From Streptomyces fildesensis (GTDB lineage: Bacteria; Actinomycetota; Actinomycetes; Streptomycetales; Streptomycetaceae), in the NCBI RefSeq assembly GCF_016107395.1, contig NZ_JAAIKO010000025.1:1-64000 (forward strand): a DNA stretch of 64,000 nucleotides, given 5' to 3'. The notes beneath the pieces are model-generated. The model saw only the letters and a list, made by a program, of their open reading frames with translations. It ran no database searches and had not been told where the DNA came from. Within the stretch, counting starts at the first letter, position 1. Every line of letters begins with the position of its first letter. A program made the translations under genes and the position numbers. Below, piece after piece: positions 31,501 to 39,927 of the stretch.

Positions 31501-32052
31501 GAGGTCGCCTACGAGGCGCTCATCGTGGACGTACGGGGCAACGCGGGCGGGCACATCAGCGAACTCGTCGTCGAGAAGCTCACGCGCACCATCCTCGGCT
31601 GGGACCTGACCCGCAACGCGCAGCCCGTCTCGTACGCGAGCCAAGCGCCGCGCGGTCCGGTCGTCGCGCTCGCCGACGAAGCGACCTCATCCGACGGCGA
31701 CATGATCACCGCCGCGTTCAAACTGCTGGGCCTCGGCCCGGTGGTGGGGCTGCGGACGTGGGGCGGCGTGGTCGGGATGACCGGCCGGCACAAGCTGGGG
31801 GACGGCACGGTGATCACGGTGCCGATGAACGCGGGCTGGTTCGACGCGTACGGGTGGGGCGTCGAGAACTACGGCGTCGACCCCGATGTCGAGTCCCTGC
31901 GCACCCCGTTGGACTGGGCGGAGGGGCGGCACGCCCAACTGGACGTGGCCGTCGACACGGCCCTCGCGCTGCTGGCCGAACACCCCGCCGTCACCCCGCC
32001 GGACCTCTCCGAGCGCCCGGACCGCCGCCGCCCGCCGCTGCCACCGCGCTGA
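28594..32052 (+). CDS. Tricorn-type protease (S41 family)
   Basis: 1,152 residues, full tricorn length, from a GTG at 28594. The first ~680 residues form beta-propeller repeats (SPDGSAIAF, TDGERVVYQ, SPDSAWLTW). C1 is helical (EWQQSYAEAGRLIRDYFW), then a PDZ (VLTHIDGRPVDP) and the C2 nuclease-like fold with VDVRGNAGG and the catalytic Ser near residues 1032-1033 in ATSSDGDM. An acidic insertion (about 385-400 and 463-475) is Streptomyces-like. No signal peptide, so a large cytoplasmic peptidase trimming oligopeptides. Divergent from cbiM. Confidence 0.92.
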   Translation: MSDGAYLRYPHIHGELLCFVAEDDVWVAPLGRPGGVPGRAWRVTADRTRVGSPRFSPDGSAIAFTSWRSLDPEIHLAPVDGGPARRLTYWGSFDTRVCSWTPDGQVLAVSSHGQPFSYFSWAHSVPTDGGPGGRLPWGPVSDIAVSDVAGERHTLLLSGTPPHEPHAWKRYRGGATGRLWLHGERLVPTIDGHLNSPMFVGDRICFLSDHEGVGNLYSCAPDGTDLRRHTDHADFYARSASTDGERVVYQCAGELWIVDDLSPGARPRKLDVRLGGPRAGRRPYQVPAASNLDGLACDRTGRASAVCVRGSLYWLTHRDGPARTIADEPGARVRLPEMLGDTGRIAFVTDAEGEDSIEIAHLPGRASRPAVRAALEGLDEDDDGNALDQDDEAGETATPLDTPAVSTGTAGRAAVTGTGPRLGVGELGRVLELVSSPDGRTLAVAANDGRLLLVATGEGGDAGGNGDEDDGDGDGFATDPDHASSSSGTVAELIRSTNGPVRDLAFSPDSAWLTWSHPGIGRSLRSVKIARLADRTIIDVTNGRFEDEQPVFTLDGRYLAFLSWRGFDPVYDVHTGDLSFPLGCRPYLVPLNSATPSPFALPVDGRPIGGGLDPAESGGDGPVVVETEGLASRVTPFPVPASKYSALEPVHDGLVWLRWPISGALGETFTNPTDPSARPTLEYFNLGKSKRTELVHHMDWYAVSGDGKRLAVFDEGDLAVLPATERGDDDSTVYVDMRRILHEVDPPSEWQQSYAEAGRLIRDYFWAPDMCGIDWPAILDQYRPLVERVATPDEFADLLREVLGELGTSHAYVSPARRNEGPAHYQRPIGLLGANFQHNKDGTWTVVRILPGESSDSKARSPLAGTGIREGAVLTHIDGRPVDPCAGPYPLLAGAGGTTVELTFTPPGEGHPRRVAVVPLIDERPLRYQDWVAKRRAVVRNLSGGRCGYLHIPDMGGSGWAQFNRDLRMEVAYEALIVDVRGNAGGHISELVVEKLTRTILGWDLTRNAQPVSYASQAPRGPVVALADEATSSDGDMITAAFKLLGLGPVVGLRTWGGVVGMTGRHKLGDGTVITVPMNAGWFDAYGWGVENYGVDPDVESLRTPLDWAEGRHAQLDVAVDTALALLAEHPAVTPPDLSERPDRRRPPLPPR

Positions 32053-32097
32053 TCCGGACGCCGCTGCGGCAGCGGTCAGAAGGAGTCGGCACAGCAT

Positions 32098-32130
32098 GAA
32101 GGGGCGCACCCTCGACGGGTGCGCCCCTTC
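32098..32130. terminator. Bidirectional terminator
   Basis: A perfect 14-bp stem (32098-32111 / 32117-32130) with a TCGAC loop sits between the converging tricorn gene and the small gene at 32154. Confidence 0.82.
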
Positions 32131-32153
32131 ACCGTTCGCGCCGCGCAGGCGGA

Positions 32154-32345
32154 CTAACTCCAGTTGTCCTGGGCGTCCTCGGCCGCGTCCCGGGCCTTGT
32201 CCTGGCCCATTTCGCGCATGTCGGCAGCCTTGTCGCGGGTCTCGTCCTCCATCTCGGCGGACTTGTCCTGCTGCTCGCCCATGGCCTCCTTGGCCTTGTT
32301 CGAGAGGTTGCCGGCCTTGTCCTTGAACTGGTCGAAAGCGCCCAT
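32154..32345 (-). CDS. Small CsbD-like hydrophilic protein
   Basis: 63 residues, extremely charged, no hydrophobic core: FDQFKDKAGNLSNKAKEAMG then alternating D/K/E helices to QDNWS. AGGAG stands upstream of ATG 32345. The composition and FKDKAGNLSNKAKE motif resemble CsbD-type stress proteins and Rv0909-like small proteins; assignment to either is uncertain. Strong monocistronic signals on both sides. Confidence 0.7.
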   Translation of the reverse strand: MGAFDQFKDKAGNLSNKAKEAMGEQQDKSAEMEDETRDKAADMREMGQDKARDAAEDAQDNWS

Positions 32346-32449
32346 GATCACTCCTCCTGGAGTTTGTGGGGATGGGGCCTCGACCAGACTGACACGGGTG
32401 GACATGCCTCGCATGTCGGGAGGAAATACCCAGGTCAGCTACCCTTTTG

Positions 32450-33346
32450 TCACCCTACGGAGCGTGATGACTGCGCTGCCTCGTCCGCCTCTCCGCCCCG
32501 TCCGACGAGCCCCCGCCGGGTGCCCGCCGTGGCGGCGAACCGCGGCTCGGCCCTGCGCATCTCCCGCTGCCCGAGCGCACCGCCGATGACCGACGGCAGA
32601 TAGCCGCGCACCGACTGCATGCCACGCAGCCACCACTGCGCGTACACATGCGGCGAGCGCCGCTCGATCCCGGCCACGATCCGCTCGACGGCCGGCTCCA
32701 GCGGATACGTACGGTTCGCCGGCCAGGGCAGCTTGGCGCGCATGTGGCGCATGAGCTCGTCCTCGTCGGCGCCGCGCACCATGTCGGTGTCGGTCCAGCT
32801 CAGATACCCGACGCCGACCTTGACGCCCTTGTGGCCGACCTCGGCGCGCAGGCTGTGCGCGAACGACTCGACGCCCGCCTTGCTCGCGCAGTACGCGGTC
32901 ATCATCGGGGCCGGGGTGATCGCCGCCAGCGACGCGATCTGCAGCAGATAGCCGCGCGAGGTGAGGAGCGCGGGCAGGAAGGCGCGGGCGGTGGTGACAC
33001 TGCCCAGCAGGTTGACGTTGATGACCCGTTCGAACGCGACGGGGTCGGAGTCCAGGAACGGACCACCGGTCGCCACACCCGCGTTGGCGACCACGACGTC
33101 GATCCGCCCGAAGTGCTCCAGGATCTCGGCGGCGGCCCGCCGCATCGCCTCGAGGTCGGTGACATCGGCGACCCAGTGCGCCGCGCCGCCGCCGAGGCCC
33201 TCCGCCACCAGCTTGAGCTGGTCCGGCTCCAGGCCGACCAGCGCCAGCTTGGCACCGCGGCGGGCGAGCTTGCGCGCGAGCATCTCGCCCACCCCGCGGG
33301 CGGCGCCCGTGACCACCACGACCTGTCCGTTCAACGACTGGCTCAT
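32450..33346 (-). CDS. Short-chain dehydrogenase/reductase
   Basis: 298 residues. The classical SDR pattern is complete: VVVTGAARGVGEML (cofactor loop TGxxxGxG), VVANAGVA (NAG) and an S...YCASK active site (IASLAAITPAPMMTAYCASKAG). No clear acidic residue follows the second strand, so NADP use is more likely. Third gene of an operon with a hydrolase and BVMO (ATGA overlaps), suggesting one ketone/alcohol-ester pathway. Confidence 0.88.
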   Translation of the reverse strand: MSQSLNGQVVVVTGAARGVGEMLARKLARRGAKLALVGLEPDQLKLVAEGLGGGAAHWVADVTDLEAMRRAAAEILEHFGRIDVVVANAGVATGGPFLDSDPVAFERVINVNLLGSVTTARAFLPALLTSRGYLLQIASLAAITPAPMMTAYCASKAGVESFAHSLRAEVGHKGVKVGVGYLSWTDTDMVRGADEDELMRHMRAKLPWPANRTYPLEPAVERIVAGIERRSPHVYAQWWLRGMQSVRGYLPSVIGGALGQREMRRAEPRFAATAGTRRGLVGRGGEADEAAQSSRSVG

Positions 33347-34305
33347 ACCGTCTGCTCCTTCACGGAAAGGTTCTCCTGGACCGGCAGGTGGTCCCTGACC
33401 AGACCGCGGACGACGCCCGCGACCGCGGCCGTGCCTTCGATGGGTGTCATGTGGCCGAGGCCTTCGAGTTCGGTCAGCCCGACGCAGTGGGGCAGCGCGG
33501 CGGCCATGCCGCGCGCGTGCACCGGCGGGGTCAGCTTGTCAGCCGTGCCGACCAGGACAGCGGTCGGCGCGGTGATCCCGCGGAGCGCCGCGTCCAGGTC
33601 GAGTCCCGCCAGCACCCGTCCCCACGCGGAGCGCGGCCGGGTCCCGCAGGCATGCACGATACGGGCGGTCGCGGCGACCTGTTCCGGGGTCGAACCCGCC
33701 GCCATCACGCCGTACTTGAGCGCAGCGCGCGACATCCCGCTGACCGGCCCGAGCGGGGCGCGCGAGCCGAGCAGCAGCCGGTGGAAGCGGTCCCGGACCT
33801 TCTGGGAGCGGATCCGCTGCGGCAGCACCTGGGTCTCGGCGAGCAGCCGTCCGCTGCCGGTGCTGGCCAGCAGGGTGGCGGCCGTGCGGGAGCGGACGGC
33901 GGCGCGGCCGGAGGCGGCCATCAGCGTCATCCCGCCCATGGAGTGGCCGACCAGCACCGCCCGTTCCCCCTCGGGAACGACGGCCTGCAGCACCGCCGAC
34001 AGATCGTCGGCCAGTACCCGTGTGCTGTAGCCGGTGCGGTGCGGTGTGCCGCTGCGGCCGTGTCCGCGCTGGTCGTAGGCGACCACCCGGAAGTCGGCCG
34101 CGAGGTCCCGGATCAGCGGCGCCCAGAAGATCGTGGAACAGGTCCAGCCGTGGATCAGGACGACGGTCGGCCGGTCGGCGGGCCCGTACTCCTCGACGTG
34201 GATCCGGGTGCCGTCCGCCGAGTTCACGGCGACCTCCCGGCGGGGAGCGGGGAGGGTGAACGGGCTGTCCGCCGCCGCTGCGCTCTTTGCGGTGATCCTG
34301 CTCAT
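33343..34305 (-). CDS. Alpha/beta hydrolase
   Basis: 320 residues. Oxyanion region VVLIHGWTCS, nucleophile elbow VGHSMGGMT, acid in VLVGTADKLTPP and His in LEGLGHMTPIEG make a complete triad. Its ATG overlaps the BVMO stop and its stop overlaps the SDR start, so the three are coupled. Hydrolysis of the ester made by the monooxygenase is the natural inference. Confidence 0.88.
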   Translation of the reverse strand: MSRITAKSAAAADSPFTLPAPRREVAVNSADGTRIHVEEYGPADRPTVVLIHGWTCSTIFWAPLIRDLAADFRVVAYDQRGHGRSGTPHRTGYSTRVLADDLSAVLQAVVPEGERAVLVGHSMGGMTLMAASGRAAVRSRTAATLLASTGSGRLLAETQVLPQRIRSQKVRDRFHRLLLGSRAPLGPVSGMSRAALKYGVMAAGSTPEQVAATARIVHACGTRPRSAWGRVLAGLDLDAALRGITAPTAVLVGTADKLTPPVHARGMAAALPHCVGLTELEGLGHMTPIEGTAAVAGVVRGLVRDHLPVQENLSVKEQTV

Positions 34306-35810
34306 GACGCGGGCACCTCCACGGGCTCCACCGGCTCCGCCGTGCGCACGGGCGCCGGCACCAGGTCGTACTCTGCAAGCTTCAGTTCGCGGGTGGCCCG
34401 CCGGAATTCGGCCGTCGTGCCGGGCCAGGCCGTCGTGTTGCGGCCCTCGGCGTCCAGGTACCAGCTCTTGCAGCCGCCGGTGTTCCACACCGTCCGCGCG
34501 GTGCGCCGCTGCATCTCGGCGTTCCACGCCCTGACCGCCGTCGGCTTGGCGTCCAGCGCGGCCGCCCCGGTCCGTTCCAGGGTGCGCAGGTAATCGGCGA
34601 CGTAGTTGATGGACGACTCGATCATCAGGATCATCGAGCTGTTCCCGAGGCCGGTGTTGGGGCCGATGATCAGCAGCAGGTTCGGGAAGCCGTCGATCGT
34701 GGTGCCGCGCAGCGCCGCCATCCCGTCCTTCCAGTGCTCGGCCAGCGATCGGCCGCCGACGCCGGTGATCCGGTCGCCGATCGGCATGTCCGTCACATGG
34801 AAGCCGGTGCCGAAGACGATCGCGTCGACCTCGCGCTCGGTGCCGTCCGACGTGACGATCGTCGAGCCGCGCACCTCCTTGAGCGCCGAGGTGACCACCT
34901 CGGTGTTGGGCTGGGCGAGCGCCGGATAGTAGTCGTTGGAGAGCAGGATCCGCTTGCAGCCGATGGTGTAGTCCGGCGTCAGCTTCGCCCGCATCACCGG
35001 GTCCTTGATCGCGCGGCGCATGTGGTTCTTCGCGATCTGCTCGGTCGCCTTCATCAGCTGCGGGCGCTTGACGAACGCGCCGACCTGGAACTCCCTGATC
35101 AGCCAGAGCAGTCCGCGCCGCGCCTTCGCGGTGCCCGGCACCGTACCGTGCAGCCACCGCTCGGCCTTGTTGATGCCGCGGTCCATCCGCGGCATCACCC
35201 ACGGCGGGGTGCGCTGCAGCACGGTCAGCGACTTCACCTGCGGCTGGATGGACGGCACGATCTGGATCGCGGAGGCGCCGGTGCCGACCATCGCGATGCG
35301 CTTGTCCTTGATGTCGAAGTCGTGGTCCCAGCGCGAGGAGTGGAAGACCGCGCCGGGGAACGTGTCGAGGCCCGGGATGTCCGGCAGCTTGGGGTCGGAC
35401 AGCGGGCCGGTGGCGGAGACGACGACATCGGCCGTCAGGTCGCCCTGCGTGGTCCGTATGTGCCAGTGCTTGGCCTCGTCGTCCCAGCTCGCCTGGAGCA
35501 CCTCGGAGTCGAACCGCAGATGCGGCCGCAGGCCGAAGGTGTCGGTGACCCGCTCCAGATAGGCGCGGATGTGCGGCTGTCCGGAGAACGTACGGGGCCA
35601 GTCCGCGTTCGGCGCGAAGGAGAACGAGTACAGGTGGGAGGGAACGTCGCAGGCGCATCCCGGGTAGCTGTTGTCCCGCCAGGTCCCGCCGACCGAGCCG
35701 GCGCGTTCGAGGATCACGAAGTCCGTGATGCCCTCCCGCCGCAGCCGGACGGCCGCGCCGAGCCCGCCGAACCCTGATCCGATCACCGCCACCCGCACGT
35801 GCTCAGCCAT
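34302..35810 (-). CDS. Type I Baeyer-Villiger flavin monooxygenase
   Basis: 502 residues from ATG 35810, with GGGAGG upstream. Two Rossmann motifs flank the BVMO fingerprint: VAVIGSGFGGLGAAVRL (FAD), FPGAVFHSSRW (FxGxxxHxxxW) and IAMVGTGASAIQ (NADPH). It should insert oxygen next to a ketone to give an ester or lactone. First gene of the BVMO-hydrolase-SDR operon. It is divergent from a MerR-type regulator, the probable controller. Confidence 0.92.
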   Translation of the reverse strand: MAEHVRVAVIGSGFGGLGAAVRLRREGITDFVILERAGSVGGTWRDNSYPGCACDVPSHLYSFSFAPNADWPRTFSGQPHIRAYLERVTDTFGLRPHLRFDSEVLQASWDDEAKHWHIRTTQGDLTADVVVSATGPLSDPKLPDIPGLDTFPGAVFHSSRWDHDFDIKDKRIAMVGTGASAIQIVPSIQPQVKSLTVLQRTPPWVMPRMDRGINKAERWLHGTVPGTAKARRGLLWLIREFQVGAFVKRPQLMKATEQIAKNHMRRAIKDPVMRAKLTPDYTIGCKRILLSNDYYPALAQPNTEVVTSALKEVRGSTIVTSDGTEREVDAIVFGTGFHVTDMPIGDRITGVGGRSLAEHWKDGMAALRGTTIDGFPNLLLIIGPNTGLGNSSMILMIESSINYVADYLRTLERTGAAALDAKPTAVRAWNAEMQRRTARTVWNTGGCKSWYLDAEGRNTTAWPGTTAEFRRATRELKLAEYDLVPAPVRTAEPVEPVEVPAS

Positions 35811-35997
35811 GGCGCCGCCTCCCTGCCTCAATCACGCCAGCAATCACTGGCACGATCCGTACGGTAGACCACTGCGGTTACCGGCGGTAGGGGTCAGGCC
35901 CACCCAAGACGAAACGGACCACGGGCGGGGTGTGCGCACCCGCCCGGCACCCGCGCACCGGCCCCGGCGCGCTCCGGGGAGCGCATAGGCTGACGAG

Positions 35998-36840
35998 GTG
36001 GCCGAGGACGTGCAGGAGACCAGGGAGCAGCCCGAGGAGCGGAAGCCGGGGCAGGAATACCGGATGGAGGCACTGGCCGAGGCGGCCGGTATCCCCGTGC
36101 GCACCGTTCGCTTCTACCGCGAGCGCAAGCTCATCCCGCCACCGCGCCGCGAGGGCCGTATCGCCTGGTACAACGAAGCCCATCTCGCCCGGCTGCACAC
36201 GATCGCCGCCCTCCTGGAGCGGGGCCACACCCTCGGCGGCATCGCCGAGCTGATCGGCGCGTGGGAGAACGGCCGGACCCTCGACGGCGTCGCCGAACTC
36301 CTGGGCCTGGAAGGCGCGTTGATCACGCCCTGGTCGGAGGAGACCCCGGTCAGGCTCACCCCCGAGGCCCTCGCCGACTACTTCGGCGAGGACGTCACCC
36401 CGGAGAACCTGACGACGGCCCTCGACATCGGCTACATCGCCGTCGACGGCGAGAACGTCGTCCACACCAGCCGCCGGCTGCTCGACGCGTCGGCCGCCCT
36501 GGTCCGCGAGGGCGTCCCGCTGGCCGCCGTGCTGGAGACGGGCCGCGCCGTACGCGTCCATGTGGACGCGCTCGCCGATCTGTTCACGGTGCTCATCCGC
36601 AAGCACGTGGTGGACGCCGCCGCCGTCGACCACCTGCCGCCGGGCGAGGTGACCCGGCTCGCCGAGGCGCTGGAACGGCTGCATCCGCTGGCCAAGAACG
36701 TGGTCGACGCGGAGCTGTCGCTGGCCATGGACCGGCGCGTCAGGACCGAGCTGGAGAGCTGGCTGCAGGACCACGCGGCGCCCGGGGCCGCACCCGGCCC
36801 GACCCCGCCGGAGGACCCGCCGGCCACCCCCGCTCCATAA
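35998..36840 (+). CDS. MerR-family transcriptional regulator
   Basis: 280 residues. The N-terminal MerR winged helix reads YRMEALAEAAGIPVRTVRFYRERKLIPPPRREGRIAWYNEAHLARLHTI only in parts conserved with one-component regulators. The long C-terminal half (about 100-260) is helical and has no metal-binding Cys, so it probably senses an organic ligand or is dimerisation-only. A CGGTA...TACCG interrupted palindrome (about 35868-35891) lies in the divergent region. GTG start is chosen because GAGGTGG leads directly into the conserved frame. Confidence 0.85.
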   Translation: MAEDVQETREQPEERKPGQEYRMEALAEAAGIPVRTVRFYRERKLIPPPRREGRIAWYNEAHLARLHTIAALLERGHTLGGIAELIGAWENGRTLDGVAELLGLEGALITPWSEETPVRLTPEALADYFGEDVTPENLTTALDIGYIAVDGENVVHTSRRLLDASAALVREGVPLAAVLETGRAVRVHVDALADLFTVLIRKHVVDAAAVDHLPPGEVTRLAEALERLHPLAKNVVDAELSLAMDRRVRTELESWLQDHAAPGAAPGPTPPEDPPATPAP

Positions 36841-36966
36841 GTCGCGCTTTCGGCCGCCCCGCTCCGACCGAAGAGCGGACCCGGCGGCCGTACCAGCGGT
36901 GGCGGAACCCGGCACCGCGTCCAATCCTGAGGGGGACCCGCCCCCTGCGCAGGAGGTACCGGCCCG

Positions 36967-39015
36967 ATGACCACGCTCGCCGAGGCCGGACCCGCGACGG
37001 GACCGCCCACGGGCCCGTCCTCGCTCAGCCGCCGCCAGACCAACGTCGTCTTCGTGACGATCGTCCTCGGCATGCTGCTGGCGGCACTCGACCAGACCAT
37101 CGTCTCCACCGCCCTGCCGACCATCGTCGCGGACCTCGGCGGCGCCGGTCACATGGCCTGGGTGGTGACCGCGTACCTCCTGGCCGAAACCGTCTCCACC
37201 GTCCTCGTCGGCAAGTTCGGTGACCTGTTCGGCCGAAAGATCGTCTTCCAGCTCAGCGCGGTCGTCTTCGTCGGCGGATCCGTCCTCGCGGGCGCCGCCA
37301 ACGGCATGGGCATGCTGATCCTCGCCCGCGCGATCCAGGGCATCGGCGGCGGCGGTCTGATGGTGACCGCGATGGCCCTGATCGCCGACGTCATCCCGCT
37401 GCGCGAACGCGGCAAGTACCAGGGCGCGCTCGGTGCGGTCTTCGGCGTCACCACCGTGGTCGGCCCGACGCTCGGCGGGCTCTTCACCGACCACGCCTCC
37501 TGGCGCTGGTGCTTCTACGTCAACGTGCCCGTCGCCGTCGTCATGCTCGTGATGGCCGCGCGGACGATCCCCTCGGTCAAGGCCGCCACCCGCCCCACCA
37601 TCGACTACCTGGGCATCGTGCTGGTGGCGCTCGGCGCCTCCGGTCTCGTGCTGGCCCTGGAGTGGGGCGGCAACGAGTACGCGTGGGGCTCGGCGACCAT
37701 CATCGGCCTCTTCGTCGGCTCCGTCGCGGCGCTCACCGCGTTCGTCTTCGTGGAACTGCACGCCAAGGAACCGATGCTCCCCATGCATCTGTTCCGCAGC
37801 CCCGTCTTCACGATCTGCTCGGTGCTGAGCTTCATCGTCGGCTTCGCGATGCTGGGCGCTCTGACCTACCTGCCGACGTATCTGCAGTACGTGGACGGGG
37901 TGTCCGCGACGATGTCGGGCGTCCGCACGCTCCCCATGGTCGTCGGGCTGCTCGGCACCTCGATGCTCTCCGGCATCGTCGTCAGCCGCACCGGCCGGTA
38001 CCGGATCTTCCCGATCGTCGGCACCGGCGTCATGGCCATCGGCCTGTACCTGATGTCCACCATGGGCCCGTCCACCGGCGTCTGGCTGGAATCCCTCTAC
38101 ATGCTCGTGCTCGGCCTCGGTATCGGGCTGGCCATGCAGGTGCTCACCATCGCCGTGCAGAACACCGTGCCCTACCACGAGCTGGGCTCCGCGACCTCGG
38201 GCGTCACGTTCTTCCGGACCCTGGGCAGCGCCTTCGGCACCGCCATCTTCGGCACGCTCTACAGCAACCAGCTCGGGCCCAACCTCGAAAAGGCCTTCGC
38301 CCAGTCGCCCGGCATCAGCCCCGCCGCCGTACAGAGCCCGGCCGCCCTGCACGCGCTGCCCGCCGACCGCATCACCCATATCGTCGACGCCTACGCCGAC
38401 ACCGTGAACTACGTCTTCCAGTGGGTCGTACCGGTCGCCCTCGTCGGCTTCGTCGTCGCCTGGTTCCTCAAGGAGGTGCCGCTGCGCGACAGCGCCAGGG
38501 CCGGCGCCTCCGACATGGGTGACGCCTTCGCCGCCCCCAACTCCGCGGACGCCGACCGGCAGCTGGAGCGCTCCATCGCCCGCGTGATGCGCCGGGCCAA
38601 GGCCGAGGAGCCGGTCTCGCTGCGGATCCTCGCCGACTCGGGCAGCCACCTCACCCCCGGTCAGGCCTGGGCCCTCGGGCAGATCCACTGGCGCGGCAAA
38701 CTCCAGGGCGGAGCCCGGCTCAGCACCGTCGCCAAGGCCCACCGGATGCCCGGAGAGGTCCTCGAACCGGCCTTCTCCAGGATCGCCCAGGCCGGCTACG
38801 CCGATTTCGACGGCGAGCAGCTCGCCATCACCGACTCCGGCCGGGCGCAGATCGACCTCCTCGCCGGAGCGTGGCGCCGCTGGCTCGACGAGCGCCTGGA
38901 CGACTGGGACGTCGCGGATCCGGCCGACCGGGCGCGCCTCGACCGGGCCGTCGACGGCATCGCACGCCGCCTCCTGGACGAGGAGGAGGCGCATCTCGAG
39001 CGCACCGCGCTGTGA
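36967..39015 (+). CDS. DHA2-family MFS drug exporter with C-terminal winged helix
   Basis: 682 residues, AGGAGG ribosome site. Fourteen membrane segments fill 25-510, with motif A GKFGDLFGRK, motif C-like GPTLGGLF and the DQTIVSTALPTI signature of EmrB/QacA pumps. Residues about 535-680 are an extra soluble domain like a MarR-type winged helix (VSLRILADSGSHLTPGQAWALGQIH ... GYADFDGEQLAITDSGRAQ). Such tails occur in a Streptomyces subgroup and may sense substrate. Substrate unknown. Confidence 0.9.
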   Translation: MTTLAEAGPATGPPTGPSSLSRRQTNVVFVTIVLGMLLAALDQTIVSTALPTIVADLGGAGHMAWVVTAYLLAETVSTVLVGKFGDLFGRKIVFQLSAVVFVGGSVLAGAANGMGMLILARAIQGIGGGGLMVTAMALIADVIPLRERGKYQGALGAVFGVTTVVGPTLGGLFTDHASWRWCFYVNVPVAVVMLVMAARTIPSVKAATRPTIDYLGIVLVALGASGLVLALEWGGNEYAWGSATIIGLFVGSVAALTAFVFVELHAKEPMLPMHLFRSPVFTICSVLSFIVGFAMLGALTYLPTYLQYVDGVSATMSGVRTLPMVVGLLGTSMLSGIVVSRTGRYRIFPIVGTGVMAIGLYLMSTMGPSTGVWLESLYMLVLGLGIGLAMQVLTIAVQNTVPYHELGSATSGVTFFRTLGSAFGTAIFGTLYSNQLGPNLEKAFAQSPGISPAAVQSPAALHALPADRITHIVDAYADTVNYVFQWVVPVALVGFVVAWFLKEVPLRDSARAGASDMGDAFAAPNSADADRQLERSIARVMRRAKAEEPVSLRILADSGSHLTPGQAWALGQIHWRGKLQGGARLSTVAKAHRMPGEVLEPAFSRIAQAGYADFDGEQLAITDSGRAQIDLLAGAWRRWLDERLDDWDVADPADRARLDRAVDGIARRLLDEEEAHLERTAL

Positions 39016-39113
39016 ACTGCGAAGGTGGAGAAAGAGCCGCAGGCACGGCAGCACCGCACCGCCTGATGACCACACCGCCCGATCACCGCATCGCCGCATT
39101 GAGGAGGCACCCC

Positions 39114-39380
39114 ATGGACCAGCCCGACGACACCAAGGCAGAACAGGCGATCCTCTCCAGGATCAAGGCCATGGTCGCGGACGAGAAGGCCCTGCGTGAG
39201 CAGCTGACCGACGGCAGTATCGACGTGGCCACCGAACAGGCCAGGCTCGGCGCCCTGGAACGCGAGCTCGACCAGTGCTGGGACCTGCTGCGCCAGCGCC
39301 GCGCCAAGGGCGAGGCCGGCGAGGACCCGGGCCAGGCCACCGTCCGGTCGGAAATCACCGTGGAGGGCTACACCTCATGA
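39114..39380 (+). CDS. DUF2630-family small protein
   Basis: 88 residues, two charged helices: ILSRIKAMVADEKALREQL and QARLGALERELDQCWDLLRQRRA. This heptad-rich pair is the whole of the DUF2630 family. GAGGAGG precedes the ATG. Overlaps the following Fe-S gene by ATGA. Function not known. Confidence 0.85.
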   Translation: MDQPDDTKAEQAILSRIKAMVADEKALREQLTDGSIDVATEQARLGALERELDQCWDLLRQRRAKGEAGEDPGQATVRSEITVEGYTS

Positions 39381-39814
39381 CGGGAAGCGCCGAAGTGCCG
39401 ATTCCCGAGGGGGCGAAGGCCTATCCGGGGAACGGCATCACGGTCACCTTCGAGGCCGGCCGCTGTCTGCACTCCGGTGAGTGCGTGCGCGGCCTCCCCG
39501 AGGTCTTCGACACCGCCAAGCGCCCGTGGATCCGGCCCGACCGCGCTCCCGCCGATCTCGTCGCGCAGGTCATCCGGCGCTGCCCCTCGGGCGCGCTGCA
39601 GTACCGGCTCGACGGCGGGCACCCCGAGGAGCCGACCCACCCGACCGAGATCAGCCGCTCCTCCTCCGGCGGCATCACCATCCGCGGCGACCTCGTCATC
39701 CATACGGACGGCGAGGCCAGGACCGAGACCCGCGCCGTCCTGTGCGGCTGCGGCGCCACGGGCCACGCGCCGTACTGCGACCGCACCGGCCCCTGCGGAA
39801 CGGCCACCGGCTGA
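39377..39814 (+). CDS. Fe-S protein joining a divergent 4Fe-4S domain and a CDGSH domain
   Basis: 145 residues. The first half has CLHSGEC...RCPSGAL, a mono-cluster ferredoxin-like (Fer4_19) domain. The second half ends CGCGATGHAPYCDRTG, the CDGSH-type 2Fe-2S site (3 Cys, 1 His). An electron-carrier role is likely. Translationally coupled to the DUF2630 gene. Confidence 0.88.
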   Translation: MTGSAEVPIPEGAKAYPGNGITVTFEAGRCLHSGECVRGLPEVFDTAKRPWIRPDRAPADLVAQVIRRCPSGALQYRLDGGHPEEPTHPTEISRSSSGGITIRGDLVIHTDGEARTETRAVLCGCGATGHAPYCDRTGPCGTATG

Positions 39815-39816
39815 CG

Positions 39817-39905
39817 GTCCGTTCCGCACGGGCCCGTTCCGCACGGGCCGTTCCACACGGGCCGTTCCACACGGGCCGTTCCACACGGGCCGTTCCGCAC
39901 GGGCC
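39817..39905. repeat. Six tandem 14-15-bp repeats
   Basis: The unit GCCGTTCC(G/A)CACGG is repeated about six times between converging genes. Each has CCGT/ACGG at its ends, so every copy is itself a small inverted repeat. The array ends 23 nt before the PEP-mutase-family stop. It may act as a compound terminator or be slippage-prone satellite DNA. Confidence 0.75.
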
Positions 39906-39927
39906 CGAGGGCCTGTCCGGCCAGGAT

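Noticed and set aside
35878..39099. 1,073-residue leftward frame opposite MerR and MFS genes
   Set aside because: Antisense shadow of high-GC genes; Asp/Gly/His-rich with no domain.
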